Source of the DNA: Nocardiopsis endophytica
GTDB taxonomy: Bacteria; Actinomycetota; Actinomycetes; Streptosporangiales; Streptosporangiaceae
DNA: 64,000 bases
Direction: 5' to 3'
Assembly: GCF_027706725.1 (NCBI RefSeq)
Contig: NZ_JAQFWQ010000016.1
Location: 21,867 to 85,866 of the forward strand
The first letter of the stretch is position 1. Each line of letters opens with the position of its first letter. Below the pieces are notes generated by a model. The model was given only the letters and a program-made list of their open reading frames with translations, did no database searches and had not been told where the DNA came from. A program made the position numbers and the translations under genes. Positions 18,204-27,040 of the stretch are shown in pieces.

Positions 18204-18240
18204 AGGCGGGCCGGAAGGGTCCCCCCTTCCAACCCGCCTC
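18204..18240 (-). terminator. Rho-independent terminator after rpmA
   Basis: On the minus strand AGGCGGG and GGAAGGG halves form a two-part stem with CCCTTCC and CCCGCCT, then TTTCGTGG. It lies 34 nt after the rpmA stop and should stop rplU-rpmA transcripts before the CRISPR leader. Confidence 0.75.
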
Positions 18241-18273
18241 TACGCGGAATGCTCCGTCTCGCGGCGCGCCTGG

Positions 18274-18534
18274 TTACTCGGCGACGGCCGGTACGATGCT
18301 GACGGCCTTGCGGCCGCGCCGGTTGCCGAACTCGACCTTGCCCTCGACCAGCGCGAACAGGGTGTCGTCGCCACCGCGGCCGACGTTGTCGCCGGGGTGG
18401 AACTTCGTCCCGCGCTGGCGGATCAGGATCTCGCCGGCCTTGACGGACTGGCCGCCGAAGCGCTTGACACCGAGCCGCTTAGCGTTGGAGTCGCGCCCGT
18501 TACGGCTGGACGATGCGCCCTTCTTGTGTGCCAT
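18274..18534 (-). CDS. rpmA: 50S ribosomal protein L27
   Basis: 86 aa, standard length. It starts directly with [16 protein letters not shown], so it has no cleaved firmicute-type N-terminal extension; the N terminus reaches toward the peptidyl-transferase centre. [20 protein letters not shown] and [11 protein letters not shown] are family signatures. It lies 14 nt after rplU in an operon; a terminator follows at 18204-18240. Confidence 0.98.
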   Translation of the reverse strand: MAHKKGASSSRNGRDSNAKRLGVKRFGGQSVKAGEILIRQRGTKFHPGDNVGRGGDDTLFALVEGKVEFGNRRGRKAVSIVPAVAE

Positions 18535-18548
18535 CGGGGAGCCCTCCT

Positions 18549-18857
18549 CTACTTGGCGATGCCGGTGACGCGGACCCGGGTGTACTTCTGGCGGTGACCC
18601 AGGCGCTTCTTGTAACCGGTCTTGTTCTTGTATTTGATCATGTTGATCTTCGGGCCCTTGGTCTCGCCGAGGACCTCGGCGGTGACCTTGTAGGCGCTCA
18701 GCTCGCTGGAGTCGCTGACGACCTTGCCGTCGTCGACGACCAGCAGCGGCTCCCAGGACACCGTCGAACCGGCCTCCTCGGAGACCCTGTCGATGTTCAA
18801 GACGTCATCGACAGACACCTTCTCCTGTCGGCCGCCCGCTCGCACGATCGCGTACAC
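18549..18857 (-). CDS. rplU: 50S ribosomal protein L21
   Basis: 102 aa from GTG 18857, giving [14 protein letters not shown], the usual L21 N terminus; the frame stays open upstream but without similarity. ILNIDRV-type core and the C-terminal [16 protein letters not shown] with TRVRVTGI are diagnostic. L21 binds 23S rRNA. A GGAAGAG ribosome site lies about 10 nt upstream. The 247-nt region up to rne contains a strong hairpin at 18881-18908 resembling the CRISPR repeat. Confidence 0.98.
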   Translation of the reverse strand: MYAIVRAGGRQEKVSVDDVLNIDRVSEEAGSTVSWEPLLVVDDGKVVSDSSELSAYKVTAEVLGETKGPKINMIKYKNKTGYKKRLGHRQKYTRVRVTGIAK

Positions 18858-18880
18858 CGGGGAACTCTCTTCCTGCTCGT

Positions 18881-18908
18881 GGACAATCCCCGCCGAGGCG
18901 GGGAGTGA
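18881..18908 (-). promoter_or_regulatory. Hairpin in the rplU 5' leader, CRISPR-repeat-like
   Basis: A CCCCGCC/GGCGGGG stem lies 24 nt upstream of the rplU start. Aligned with the array repeat on the plus strand, 20 of 28 positions agree, mostly in the ATCCCCGC and GCGGGGAG halves. It may be an r-protein leader structure, a stray repeat, or coincidence in G+C-rich DNA. Confidence 0.4.
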
Positions 18909-19104
18909 AATGCGCTGCTGTTGACCGCAGCCCCATACCCACCGGGCTCCCGCTAGGGGGCGTGGGAATCGAAGTCGGGTCTCGGGCGCGCGAACGATAG
19001 GGGCGCGCCGACGCACCGACCTTTAGGTTACCACCGCCCGGTCGGCACCCGGCACGCCCGGTCGGGGGCCGGACCGCAGCGCACCGCGGTCCGGCCCGCG
19101 CCCG

Positions 19105-22100
19105 TCAGGCCTCGACGACGACCGCCGACTCCGAGGGGGTGCCGCCGGTCTTGGTGCGCCGGGTGCGGCGGCGGCGCGGGCGCTCGGCCCCGCCGTCGGC
19201 CTCCCCGGCGTCGGCGGAGTCCGCGGGTGCCGCCGCGCCCTCGGGCGCGGCCGTCCCCTGCTCCGCCGCCGCGGCGCCCGAGGGCTCCGCGGAAACCTGC
19301 TGGGCCGCGTCCGCGACCGGGGCGGCGGCCTCGTCGGCGGTCTCGGCCGCCTCCTCCGCCGCCTTCTTGGTCCGGCGCGCGGACGTGGACTTCGCCGCCG
19401 CCTTGGTGCCGGTCTTGGAGGTGCTCTTGGCGGTCTTGGCCTTGGACGCCGTCGACGTCTTGGCCGTGGACCGCGTGGAGGCGCGCTTGGTCTTCTTCGG
19501 CGCCTCCTGCGCCTCCTGTGCCTCCTCCGGGGCCTCGGTCCCGGAGGCGTCGGGCGCGGCCTCGGCGGGCGCCTCGGCCACCTGCTCGACCGGCGCGTCC
19601 GCGGCCTCGGCGGCCGGCTCGGCGACGGGCTCGGAGGCCGCCGCCTCCGCGGCGGGCTCCTCGGGCGCGGCCTGCTTGGCGGACCTGCGCCTCGACGAGC
19701 GCTTCTTCGGCGCCTCCTTGGCCTCCGGCTCGGCCGCCTCGGCCTTCTCCGCCGCCTTCTCAGCGGCCTTGTCGGCCTTGTCCGCGGCCTTGTCCGCCTT
19801 CTCGGCGACCGGCTCGGCCGCCTGCTCGACGGCCTTGTCCGCCGCCGCGTCGGCGCCCTTCTCGGACGCCTTCTCGCCGCCCTTGTCGGAGCCGTTCTTG
19901 CCCTTCTTCTTCCGGCCGCCGCCGGAGCCGCCGCCCTTGCCCTCGACGGGCTCGCTGGACAGCACCAGGCCCCGGCCGTTGCAGTGCTCGCAGGAGTGCG
20001 AGAACGCCTCCAGCAGCCCCTGGCCGACCCGCTTGCGGGTCATCTGGACCAGGCCCAGCGAGGTGACCTCGGCCACCTGGTGCTTGGTGCGGTCCCGGGA
20101 CAGGCACTCCAGCAGCCGCCGCAGCACCAGGTCGCGGTTGCTCTCCAGCACCATGTCGATGAAGTCGATCACGATGATGCCGCCGATGTCGCGCAGCCGG
20201 AGCTGGCGCACGATCTCCTCGGCCGCCTCGAGGTTGTTCTTGGTGACCGTCTCCTCCAGGTTGCCGCCCTGGCCGGTGAACTTGCCGGTGTTCACGTCGA
20301 CGACGGTCATCGCCTCGGTGCGGTCGATGATCAGCGACCCGCCGCTGGGCAGCCACACCTTGCGCTCCAGCGCCTTGGTGATCTGCTCGTCGATCCGGTA
20401 GGCCTCGAAGACGTCCCGCTCGCCGTCGTAGCGGTCCACCCGCTCGGACAGGTGCGGGGCCACGTAGTCCACGTACTCGCGGACCGTGTCCCAGGCCTCG
20501 CCGCCGGAGACGACCAGGCTGGAGAAGTCCTCGTTGAAGACGTCCCGGACCACCTTGACCGTGAGGTCCGGCTCGCTGTTGAGCAGCGAGGGCGCCGAGG
20601 CCGACTTCGACTTGCGCTTGATCGACTCCCACTGGGAGGCCAGGCGGGAGATGTCCCGCTCCAGCTCCTCCTCGCTGGCGCCCTCGGCGGCGGTGCGCAC
20701 GATCACGCCGGCGTCGGAGGGCATCACCTTCTTGAGGATCTGCTTGAGCCGCGCCCGCTCCTTGTCGGGGAGCTTGCGGCTGATGCCGGTCATGTTGCCG
20801 TCGGGCACGTACACCAGGTAGCGGCCGGGCAGGCTGATCTGGCTGGTGAGCCGGGCGCCCTTGTGCCCCACCGGGTCCTTGGTGACCTGCACCAGGACCG
20901 ACTGGCCGGACTTGAGCACCGACTCGATGCGCTTGGGCTGGCCCTCCATGCCCGAGGCGTCCCAGTTGACCTCGCCCGCGTACAGCACCGCGTTGCGGCC
21001 CTTGCCGATGTCGACGAAGGCGGCCTCCATCGACGGCAGCACGTTCTGCACCCGGCCCAGGTAGACGTTGCCGACGTAGGAGCGGTGGGTGGCGCGGTCC
21101 ACGTAGTGCTCGACGAGGACGTCGTCCTCCAGCACCGCGATCTGGGTGCGGTCCTCGATGCGGCGGATGATCAGGTCGCGCTTGACCGACTCGCGGCGGG
21201 CCAGGAACTCCGACTCGGTGATGATCGGGGCGCGGCGGCGGCCCTGCTCACGGCCCTCCCGGCGGCGCTGCTTCTTGGCCTCCAGGCGGGTGGAGCCGCG
21301 GACCGCCTGGACCTCGCTCTCGGCGGTGGCGGCCGCGCGCGGCTCGCGCACCTTCACCACGGTGTTGGGCGGGTCGTCCTTGGACGCCGGCTCCTCGGCG
21401 GCGCCGTCTCCGGAACCGCGGCGGCGACGGCGGCGACGGCGGCGGCTGCCCGCCGCACCGCCCTCGTCGGACTCGGCCTGCCGGGCGGCGGCCCTGCCGC
21501 CCTCGGCGGTGTCGGCCTCGGCGGCGGGCTCCTCGCCCTCGCCGCCCTCGTCCTCGGCCTGCTCCTCGCCCGAGCGCGAACGGCCGCGCCCGCGTCCGCC
21601 GCGGCGGCGGCGACGGCGGGTGGGGCGCTCATCGGAGGCCTCCGCGGACTCGTCGGCGTCCCCGGCGTCGGCCTCGGCCTCCCCGGCCTCCTCATCGGCC
21701 TCGTCCACGGGCTCCTCGGCGTCCGCGGCGGGCGCGTGCGTGCCGTTGGCCGCGGCCGCGGGCGCCTCCGCGGGCGGCGCGACCGGCGGCTGGAACAGGA
21801 CCATGGGCGACTGGAACGGCGAGGCGGCCGACACGTCCGCGACAGCGGCGGCGGGCTCCTCGGCGGCCGGGGCGGCCTCGGGCTCGGGCTCCGGCTCGGC
21901 CTTCCTGCGGCCCGTGGACCTCTTGGCGGCCGTCTTCTTCGCGCCCGCCTTCTTCTCCTCGGCCCGCCCCTCGGCGGCCGCCTCGTCGGCGGCACCGGCG
22001 TCGGCGCCGCCGGCCTTGGCGGCGCGCCGCGTCCGGGTCCGGGTGCGCGGCTTCTCGGCCGGCTCCTCGGGCGCGGCAGCGGCGGCGCCCTCGGCCTGCG

Positions 22101-22467
22101 CCTCCTCCTGCTCCTCCTCGGTCCCGTCGACGCCGTCCGCCTCCGCGGCCTCGGCCGCGGTGACGGTGCGCCGGGTCGGGACGGCGGGGGCGGGCGGCTC
22201 CTCGGGCGTGATCACCCGGCGCACCGCGCCCGCGGCCTTGGGGGCCGAGACGACCACCTGGTGGGCGTCGTCGTCCACCTGCCCGGCCGGCCGCGTGAGC
22301 GGTGCGGCGGGGGCGGCCTGCGGGGCGTCCGGCTCCGGAGGCGGGCCGGCGGCCCGAACCCCCCGGCGCGCGGCCGGGGCGCTCACCCTGACCTCGGCGT
22401 CGGTCCCTGCTGTTTCAGTTGTACCCGCGGTGCCTTCGGCACCGCCGTTGGGCTCGTTCTCGAGCAT
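19105..22467 (-). CDS. rne: Ribonuclease E/G family endoribonuclease
   Basis: 1120 aa. The catalytic region (residues ~420-860) has the embedded S1 domain (SYVGNVYLGRVQNVLPSMEA, FVDIGKGRNAVLYAGEV). It also has the Mg-binding Asp in MTVVDVNTGKFTGQ and IIVIDFIDM, and a CEHCNGRG zinc-link. It makes the main mRNA-decay and rRNA-processing cut. The first ~400 and last ~260 residues are low-complexity Ala/Glu/Pro/Lys/Arg segments (RRRRRGGRGRGR, ADKADKAADKADKAA), a split-arm layout typical of actinomycete RNase E/G and probably disordered scaffolds. Upstream of rplU-rpmA, as in Streptomyces. Confidence 0.95.
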   Translation of the reverse strand: MLENEPNGGAEGTAGTTETAGTDAEVRVSAPAARRGVRAAGPPPEPDAPQAAPAAPLTRPAGQVDDDAHQVVVSAPKAAGAVRRVITPEEPPAPAVPTRRTVTAAEAAEADGVDGTEEEQEEAQAEGAAAAAPEEPAEKPRTRTRTRRAAKAGGADAGAADEAAAEGRAEEKKAGAKKTAAKRSTGRRKAEPEPEPEAAPAAEEPAAAVADVSAASPFQSPMVLFQPPVAPPAEAPAAAANGTHAPAADAEEPVDEADEEAGEAEADAGDADESAEASDERPTRRRRRRGGRGRGRSRSGEEQAEDEGGEGEEPAAEADTAEGGRAAARQAESDEGGAAGSRRRRRRRRRGSGDGAAEEPASKDDPPNTVVKVREPRAAATAESEVQAVRGSTRLEAKKQRRREGREQGRRRAPIITESEFLARRESVKRDLIIRRIEDRTQIAVLEDDVLVEHYVDRATHRSYVGNVYLGRVQNVLPSMEAAFVDIGKGRNAVLYAGEVNWDASGMEGQPKRIESVLKSGQSVLVQVTKDPVGHKGARLTSQISLPGRYLVYVPDGNMTGISRKLPDKERARLKQILKKVMPSDAGVIVRTAAEGASEEELERDISRLASQWESIKRKSKSASAPSLLNSEPDLTVKVVRDVFNEDFSSLVVSGGEAWDTVREYVDYVAPHLSERVDRYDGERDVFEAYRIDEQITKALERKVWLPSGGSLIIDRTEAMTVVDVNTGKFTGQGGNLEETVTKNNLEAAEEIVRQLRLRDIGGIIVIDFIDMVLESNRDLVLRRLLECLSRDRTKHQVAEVTSLGLVQMTRKRVGQGLLEAFSHSCEHCNGRGLVLSSEPVEGKGGGSGGGRKKKGKNGSDKGGEKASEKGADAAADKAVEQAAEPVAEKADKAADKADKAAEKAAEKAEAAEPEAKEAPKKRSSRRRSAKQAAPEEPAAEAAASEPVAEPAAEAADAPVEQVAEAPAEAAPDASGTEAPEEAQEAQEAPKKTKRASTRSTAKTSTASKAKTAKSTSKTGTKAAAKSTSARRTKKAAEEAAETADEAAAPVADAAQQVSAEPSGAAAAEQGTAAPEGAAAPADSADAGEADGGAERPRRRRTRRTKTGGTPSESAVVVEA

Positions 22468-22587
22468 CCGGGCGGTCTCCCGTCAGAGCCCTCGGGCGCG
22501 GCTCCGGCTCGGTGCCGGGCCGCGGCTCGCGAGAGCTGTCGTCGCTGTGTCGGCGCCCGGCGGCCTCCCGCCGCCGGGGCAAAGTCG

Positions 22588-23493
22588 TCATGTCGGGCCC
22601 GCGATCCCCGACGGGGGCGGCACCGGCCGCTCCCCTTCCGCGGGTCCGGGGGTCGCGCCCCGTCGATCCGTCGCGAACGGGTCGGCGATCCCTCCGGTCC
22701 CCTCGTCCAGCGGCCCCTGCGCCAGCCGGGTCATCATCGGCGATGACGGCGGCGCCAGGCCGGCCGCGTGACGCAGGCCGGTCACCACGTCGTCCGGTCG
22801 AACGGCAGGTGCGGTGTGCCGGACGACCATCCGAAGTATGGCATATGTCGCGTTGTGTTCCCTTGCGGCACGCGCGTCCGACTCCAGTCGGACCACGGCC
22901 GCGCGGACGTCGAAGCGGCGGCGGCCCTTCTTGGTGAGCCGCTCGACCTCGACGCTGTCGGCCGCCAGGAAGGCGGCCACCGCACTCTCGGCGTCGTCGG
23001 GGGCGACGCCGGGCAGCTCCACCCGCCACTGCGAGGCCTGCAACCGGTCGGCCAGTCCTCCCGGTCCCGCCTGGACGGCCTCCACGACGTCCAACCCGTC
23101 GGGCAGGGCGGCGTCGAGGCCGGCGCTCACGCGCGCCGGCGGGACGGACTCGGCGAGCACCATCTCGAAGTACTCCGCCTCACTGGCCACCCCGGTGGGG
23201 GCGGCCCCGGTGTAGGAGAGCTTCGGGTGGGGTGTGAACCCCGCCGAGTAGGCGACGGGCACGCCCGCTTTGCGGATCGCCCTCTCCAGAGCGCGCGCGA
23301 TGTCGCGATGGCTGGCGAAGCGCATCCGGCCGCGCTTGGCGTAGCGCACGCGCAGCTTCGGTGCGGGTCGGTCGTCGGCGGGCGAAGCGGTGCCCTCAGG
23401 TGCGGGGGGCAGCGGAACTCCTTTCCTCGTCGACCCCCCTGGCGGGGTGCCGATACCAACACGACACACCCACCTGGGGAATTCACGTCCCAT
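22588..23493 (-). CDS. TIGR03936/DUF2344 radical-SAM-associated protein
   Basis: The conserved part begins KLRVRYAKRGRMRFASHRD and continues GVPVAYSAGFTPHPKLSY, EYFEMVL, WRVELPG and a His/Met-rich end. In many bacteria this domain is fused to, or adjacent to, the B12-binding radical SAM protein encoded next door; its biochemical role is not settled. The start is uncertain. ATG 23493 gives 301 aa but has no ribosome site. A clear AGGAG at about 23418 is followed 6 nt later by an in-frame CTG (23412), while no ATG/GTG/TTG is near it. The Pro-rich stretch before KLRVRY is poorly constrained. Confidence 0.85.
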   Translation of the reverse strand: MGREFPRWVCRVGIGTPPGGSTRKGVPLPPAPEGTASPADDRPAPKLRVRYAKRGRMRFASHRDIARALERAIRKAGVPVAYSAGFTPHPKLSYTGAAPTGVASEAEYFEMVLAESVPPARVSAGLDAALPDGLDVVEAVQAGPGGLADRLQASQWRVELPGVAPDDAESAVAAFLAADSVEVERLTKKGRRRFDVRAAVVRLESDARAAREHNATYAILRMVVRHTAPAVRPDDVVTGLRHAAGLAPPSSPMMTRLAQGPLDEGTGGIADPFATDRRGATPGPAEGERPVPPPSGIAGPT

Positions 23494-23794
23494 TCAGCCT
23501 ACGGCCCGCGGGGGGCGGAGCGCGCCACCGCCCCGGGGGCGAGCGCCCATCACCCGACGAAACGGGGCCTGTCGGCCACGCCGGCGCGCTCAGGGCACAC
23601 CCGTGCTGTTCCCAGGGCGACACCGGTTGAAAAGCGGACACGCCGCCCTCCGGACCGCGCGCCCCCCGGACCCGGGCCGTCCCACTACCTGGGAAACACC
23701 GCGCCGACCTGCGAAAATCCCTGGCACCAAAGAATCTTCGAGATTTTTCGCCGATCGTGCAAACCATCCGGGCGCCCCGTCCGTCTTACACGGC
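23494..23794. other. Gap between DUF2344 and radical SAM genes
   Basis: About 300 nt without a credible gene. Part is AT-richer than its surroundings (AAAGAATCTTCGAGATTTTT around 23730-23748, including the short palindrome AATCTTCGAGATT), an uncommon composition here, and may hold the promoter for DUF2344. No repeat or RNA recognised. Confidence 0.4.
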
Positions 23795-23829
23795 GTATGG
23801 CCCGGTGCGAGCGGGGCACCGGGCCATAC
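23795..23829 (-). terminator. Terminator after the TIGR03960 radical SAM gene
   Basis: A perfect 14-bp stem (GTATGGCCCGGTGC with its complement) and 7-nt loop lie 18 nt past the stop at 23847 on the minus strand. No T-run follows. Confidence 0.75.
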
Positions 23830-23846
23830 TCATGCGCTCCTGCGCG

Positions 23847-25796
23847 TCAGACCACGCTCAGCGGCAGCAGCTTCGAGCGGTCCGCGGGGGACACGCCGAT
23901 CTGGATCCCGGTGCCCATGCTCGGGCACACCCCGCAGTCGTAGCAGGGGTTCCAGCGGCAGTCGTCGACCTCCACCGACTCCTCGCCGTGCTGGGCGTCC
24001 TGCCAGTCCTGCCACAGCCAGGAGCGGTCCAGCCCGGCGTCCAGGTGGTCCCAGGGCAGCACCTCGTCCTCGGCGCGCTCGCGCACGGTGAACCAGTCCG
24101 CGTCGACCGGCTGCCCGGCGAAGGCCTCCTCCGCACAGCGCATCCACCGCTCGTAGGAGAAGCGCTCGCTCCACCCGTCGAACCGGCCGCCGTCGCGCCA
24201 CACCCGCTCGATGACCGCGCCCACCCGGCGGTCGCCGCGGGAGAGCAGGCCCTCGATGATGGAGGGGCTGCCCTCGTGGTAGCGCAGCCCGACCGACTTG
24301 CCGTAGCGCTTGTCCGAGCGCAGCGCGTCGCGGAGCTTGCGCAGCCGGGCGTCGACGGTCTCGGCCGGGGTCTGGCCCGCCCACTGGAACGGGGTCTGCG
24401 GCTTGGGCACGAACCCGCCGATGGACACGGTGCACCGGATGTCCTTGCGCCCGGTGACCTCCCGTCCGGTGCGGACGACCTCCTTGGCCAGGTCGGCGAT
24501 GGCCAGGACGTCCTCGTCCTCCTCGGTGGGCAGGCCGCACATGAAGTACAGCTTGACCTGGCGCCACCCGGCCTCGTAGGCGGCGGTGACGGTGCGGATC
24601 AGGTCCTGCTCGGTGACCATCTTGTTGATCACCCGGCGCATCCGCTCGCTGCCGCCCTCGGGGGCGAAGGTCAGGCCCGAGCGGCGCCCGTTGCGGGTCA
24701 GCTCGTTGGCCAGGTCGATGTTGAAGGCGTCCACCCGGGTGGAGGGCAGCGACAGGCCGGTGTTGGTGCCCTCGTAGGCGTCGGCCAGCCCCTTGGCGAT
24801 GCCGCCGATCTCGGTGTGGTCGGCGCTGGACAGGGAGAGCAGCCCCACCTCCTGGAAGCCGGTGTTGCGCACCCCCTCGTCGACCATGGACTGCACGGTC
24901 TCCCGGCTGCGCTCGCGCACGGGGCGGGTGATCATGCCCGCCTGGCAGAACCGGCAGCCGCGGGTGCATCCGCGGAAGATCTCCACGCTGTACCGTTCGT
25001 GCACCGACTCGGCCACGGGCACGATCGGCGCCTTGGGGTAGGGCCAGGAGTCCAGGTCCATGACGGTGTGCTTCTGCACCTGCCAGGGCACCCCGGGCCG
25101 GTTGGGCCGGTAGCCGCCGATCCGCCCGTCGGGCAGGTACTCCACGTCGTAGAAGCGCGGCACGTACACCCCGCCCCCGGCCGCGAGCCGCTCCAGCAGC
25201 CCGTCGCGGCCGCCCGGGCGGCCCTCGCGCTTCCACTCCCGCACGACCTCGGTGATCGCCAGGGCGACCTCCTCGCCGTCGCCGAGCACCGCGGCGTCCA
25301 GGAAGTCGGCCACCGGCTCGGGGTTGAAGGCGGCGTGCCCGCCGCCCAGCACCACCGGGTGGTCCCCGGTCCGGTCGGCCGCGTGCAGCGGGATCCCGGC
25401 CAGGTCCAGGGCGGTGAGCAGGTTGGTGTAGCCCATCTCGCTGGCGAAGCTGACGCCGAGCACGTCGAAGCCGCCCACCGGGCGGTGCGCGTCCACGGTG
25501 AACTGCGGGACGCCGTGCTCGCGCATGAGCGCCTCCAGGTCGGGCCAGACCGCGTAGGTGCGCTCGGCGAGCACGCCCTCGCGCTCGTTGAGGACCTCGT
25601 AGAGGATCTGCACGCCCTGGTTGGGCACGCCCACCTCGTAGGCGTCCGGGTACATCAGGGCCCAGCGGACCTCGGCGCCCTCCCAGTCCTTGGCCACGGA
25701 GTTGAGTTCGCCGCCGACGTACTGGATCGGCTTCTGCACACGCGGCAGGAGCCCCTCCAGCTGCGGAAGGACGCTCTCACCGGCATTGAAGGACAT
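23847..25796 (-). CDS. TIGR03960 B12-binding-domain radical SAM protein
   Basis: 649 aa. The N-terminal ~200 residues resemble a cobalamin-binding Rossmann domain (VRWALMYPDAYEVGVPNQG, VLGGGHAAFNPEP). The radical SAM [4Fe-4S] motif is FRGCTRGCRFCQAG (CxxxCxxC) near residue 270, followed by GLLSLSSADHTE. The C terminus has a Cys-rich CRWNPCYDCGVCPSMG. The substrate is unknown; the family is almost always beside DUF2344 (here 353 nt away) and the rne-rplU-rpmA genes. Start ATG 25796 (MSFNAGES). It follows rodA by 57 nt. Confidence 0.93.
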   Translation of the reverse strand: MSFNAGESVLPQLEGLLPRVQKPIQYVGGELNSVAKDWEGAEVRWALMYPDAYEVGVPNQGVQILYEVLNEREGVLAERTYAVWPDLEALMREHGVPQFTVDAHRPVGGFDVLGVSFASEMGYTNLLTALDLAGIPLHAADRTGDHPVVLGGGHAAFNPEPVADFLDAAVLGDGEEVALAITEVVREWKREGRPGGRDGLLERLAAGGGVYVPRFYDVEYLPDGRIGGYRPNRPGVPWQVQKHTVMDLDSWPYPKAPIVPVAESVHERYSVEIFRGCTRGCRFCQAGMITRPVRERSRETVQSMVDEGVRNTGFQEVGLLSLSSADHTEIGGIAKGLADAYEGTNTGLSLPSTRVDAFNIDLANELTRNGRRSGLTFAPEGGSERMRRVINKMVTEQDLIRTVTAAYEAGWRQVKLYFMCGLPTEEDEDVLAIADLAKEVVRTGREVTGRKDIRCTVSIGGFVPKPQTPFQWAGQTPAETVDARLRKLRDALRSDKRYGKSVGLRYHEGSPSIIEGLLSRGDRRVGAVIERVWRDGGRFDGWSERFSYERWMRCAEEAFAGQPVDADWFTVRERAEDEVLPWDHLDAGLDRSWLWQDWQDAQHGEESVEVDDCRWNPCYDCGVCPSMGTGIQIGVSPADRSKLLPLSVV

Positions 25797-25853
25797 CGGA
25801 CTGTCGCCTCCGGGTCGGGTTCTGCGGCACGTGCCCTACCAGGGTATGCCGAG

Positions 25854-27035
25854 TCACTCGAAGCCCCGGTCGCGCGCGTGCACCCCCAGGACCAGCCCCA
25901 CGGCGCACATGTTGGCGATGGTGGCGCTGCCGCCGTAGGACACGAACGGCAGCGGGATCCCGGTGATCGGGGTGACGCCGATGGTCATGCCGATGTTGAT
26001 GAACCCCTGGAAGGCGAACCAGGCGGCCACGCCCACGCACACCAGCCGGGCGTAGGGCTGCTCGCACCCGGCGGCGATGCGCAGGATCCGCAGCAGCACC
26101 AGGGCCAGCAGCCCGATGACGGCGATGCCGCCGACGAAGCCCAGCTCCTCCCCGGCCACGGTGAAGATGAAGTCGGTGTGCTGCTCGGGGACGAACCGCC
26201 CGGCGGTCTGCTCGCCCTGGAACAGGCCGGTGCCGCTGATGCCGCCCGACCCGACGGAGATCATCGCCTGGTTGGCGTTGTACCCGGTGCCCCGCGCGTC
26301 CAGCGAGGGGTCCAGGAAGCTGGTGAAGCGCGCCAGCTGGTAGGCCTTGAGCAGGCCGAACCACCACACCGCGACGACCGCCGCCACCCCGCAGGCCAGC
26401 ATCCCGGCGATCCACCGCAGCGGCGCCCCGGACAGGGTGAGCATGGCCAGGTAGGTGACGCCCACCACCATGCCGGTCCCCAGGTCGGGCTGGAGCATGA
26501 CCAGCCCCAGCGGGACCGCCATGGCCCCCAGGCTGAACAGCACGTCGCGGCTGGTGGGCGCGGTCTCCCCGTCGCGGGGCTCGCCCAGCAGCATGGCGAC
26601 CATCAGCACCAGCCCCACCTTGGCGAACTCGGAGGGCTGGAGCTGGACGGGGCCGAGCGCGACCCACGACCGGGAGCCGTTGACCACCTGCCCCAGCGGG
26701 CTGAGCACCAGGGCCAGCAGCACCGAGGAGGCGATGAACACGATCGGGGCGTAGGCGCGGGGCTTGCGGTAGTCGACGAAGGCGACGGCCGCCCCGGCCG
26801 CCAGCGCGATGCCCACGTGCGCCAGGTGCCGCTCGACGTAGGCCAGCGGGCTCTCGGGGTCTCCGGGCTCGTAGGTGGCGGCGGCCAGCAGCACCGTGCC
26901 GATCGCGGTCAGCGCCAGGACGCCGCCCACCAGGGTGCGGTCGAGGCGGCGCGGGCGGTTGACCGCCACGGTGTGCAGGACCCGCGAGGCGGCCCCGCGG
27001 CGCAGGGGCTCGGGTGCCGAGCGCGTGGTGGACAC
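25854..27035 (-). CDS. rodA: Rod-shape-determining peptidoglycan glycosyltransferase RodA
   Basis: 393 aa SEDS-family polytopic membrane protein that polymerises lipid II during elongation. About ten hydrophobic segments; signatures GSRSWVALGPVQLQPSEFAK, LQPDLGTGMV, the catalytic-region GEELGFVGG and the C-terminal NIGMTIGVTPITGIPLPFVSYGGSA. I chose GTG 27035, which has GGGGGA 9 nt upstream; an in-frame GTG at 27044 overlaps the PBP2 stop but is too close to the ribosome site. It is the last gene of mreB-mreC-mreD-pbp2-rodA, next to its partner transpeptidase. Confidence 0.96.
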   Translation of the reverse strand: MSTTRSAPEPLRRGAASRVLHTVAVNRPRRLDRTLVGGVLALTAIGTVLLAAATYEPGDPESPLAYVERHLAHVGIALAAGAAVAFVDYRKPRAYAPIVFIASSVLLALVLSPLGQVVNGSRSWVALGPVQLQPSEFAKVGLVLMVAMLLGEPRDGETAPTSRDVLFSLGAMAVPLGLVMLQPDLGTGMVVGVTYLAMLTLSGAPLRWIAGMLACGVAAVVAVWWFGLLKAYQLARFTSFLDPSLDARGTGYNANQAMISVGSGGISGTGLFQGEQTAGRFVPEQHTDFIFTVAGEELGFVGGIAVIGLLALVLLRILRIAAGCEQPYARLVCVGVAAWFAFQGFINIGMTIGVTPITGIPLPFVSYGGSATIANMCAVGLVLGVHARDRGFE

Positions 27036-27040
27036 GGCCC

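Noticed and set aside
16942..18273. cas genes beside the CRISPR array
   Set aside because: No frame here or elsewhere in the window shows Cas motifs; only obg and the r-protein genes flank the array.
19984..22746. A 920-codon open frame on the plus strand opposite rne
   Set aside because: Its product is low-complexity Gly/Val/Leu/Arg sequence generated by the complement of a G+C-rich gene; the minus-strand frame has clear RNase E/G motifs.
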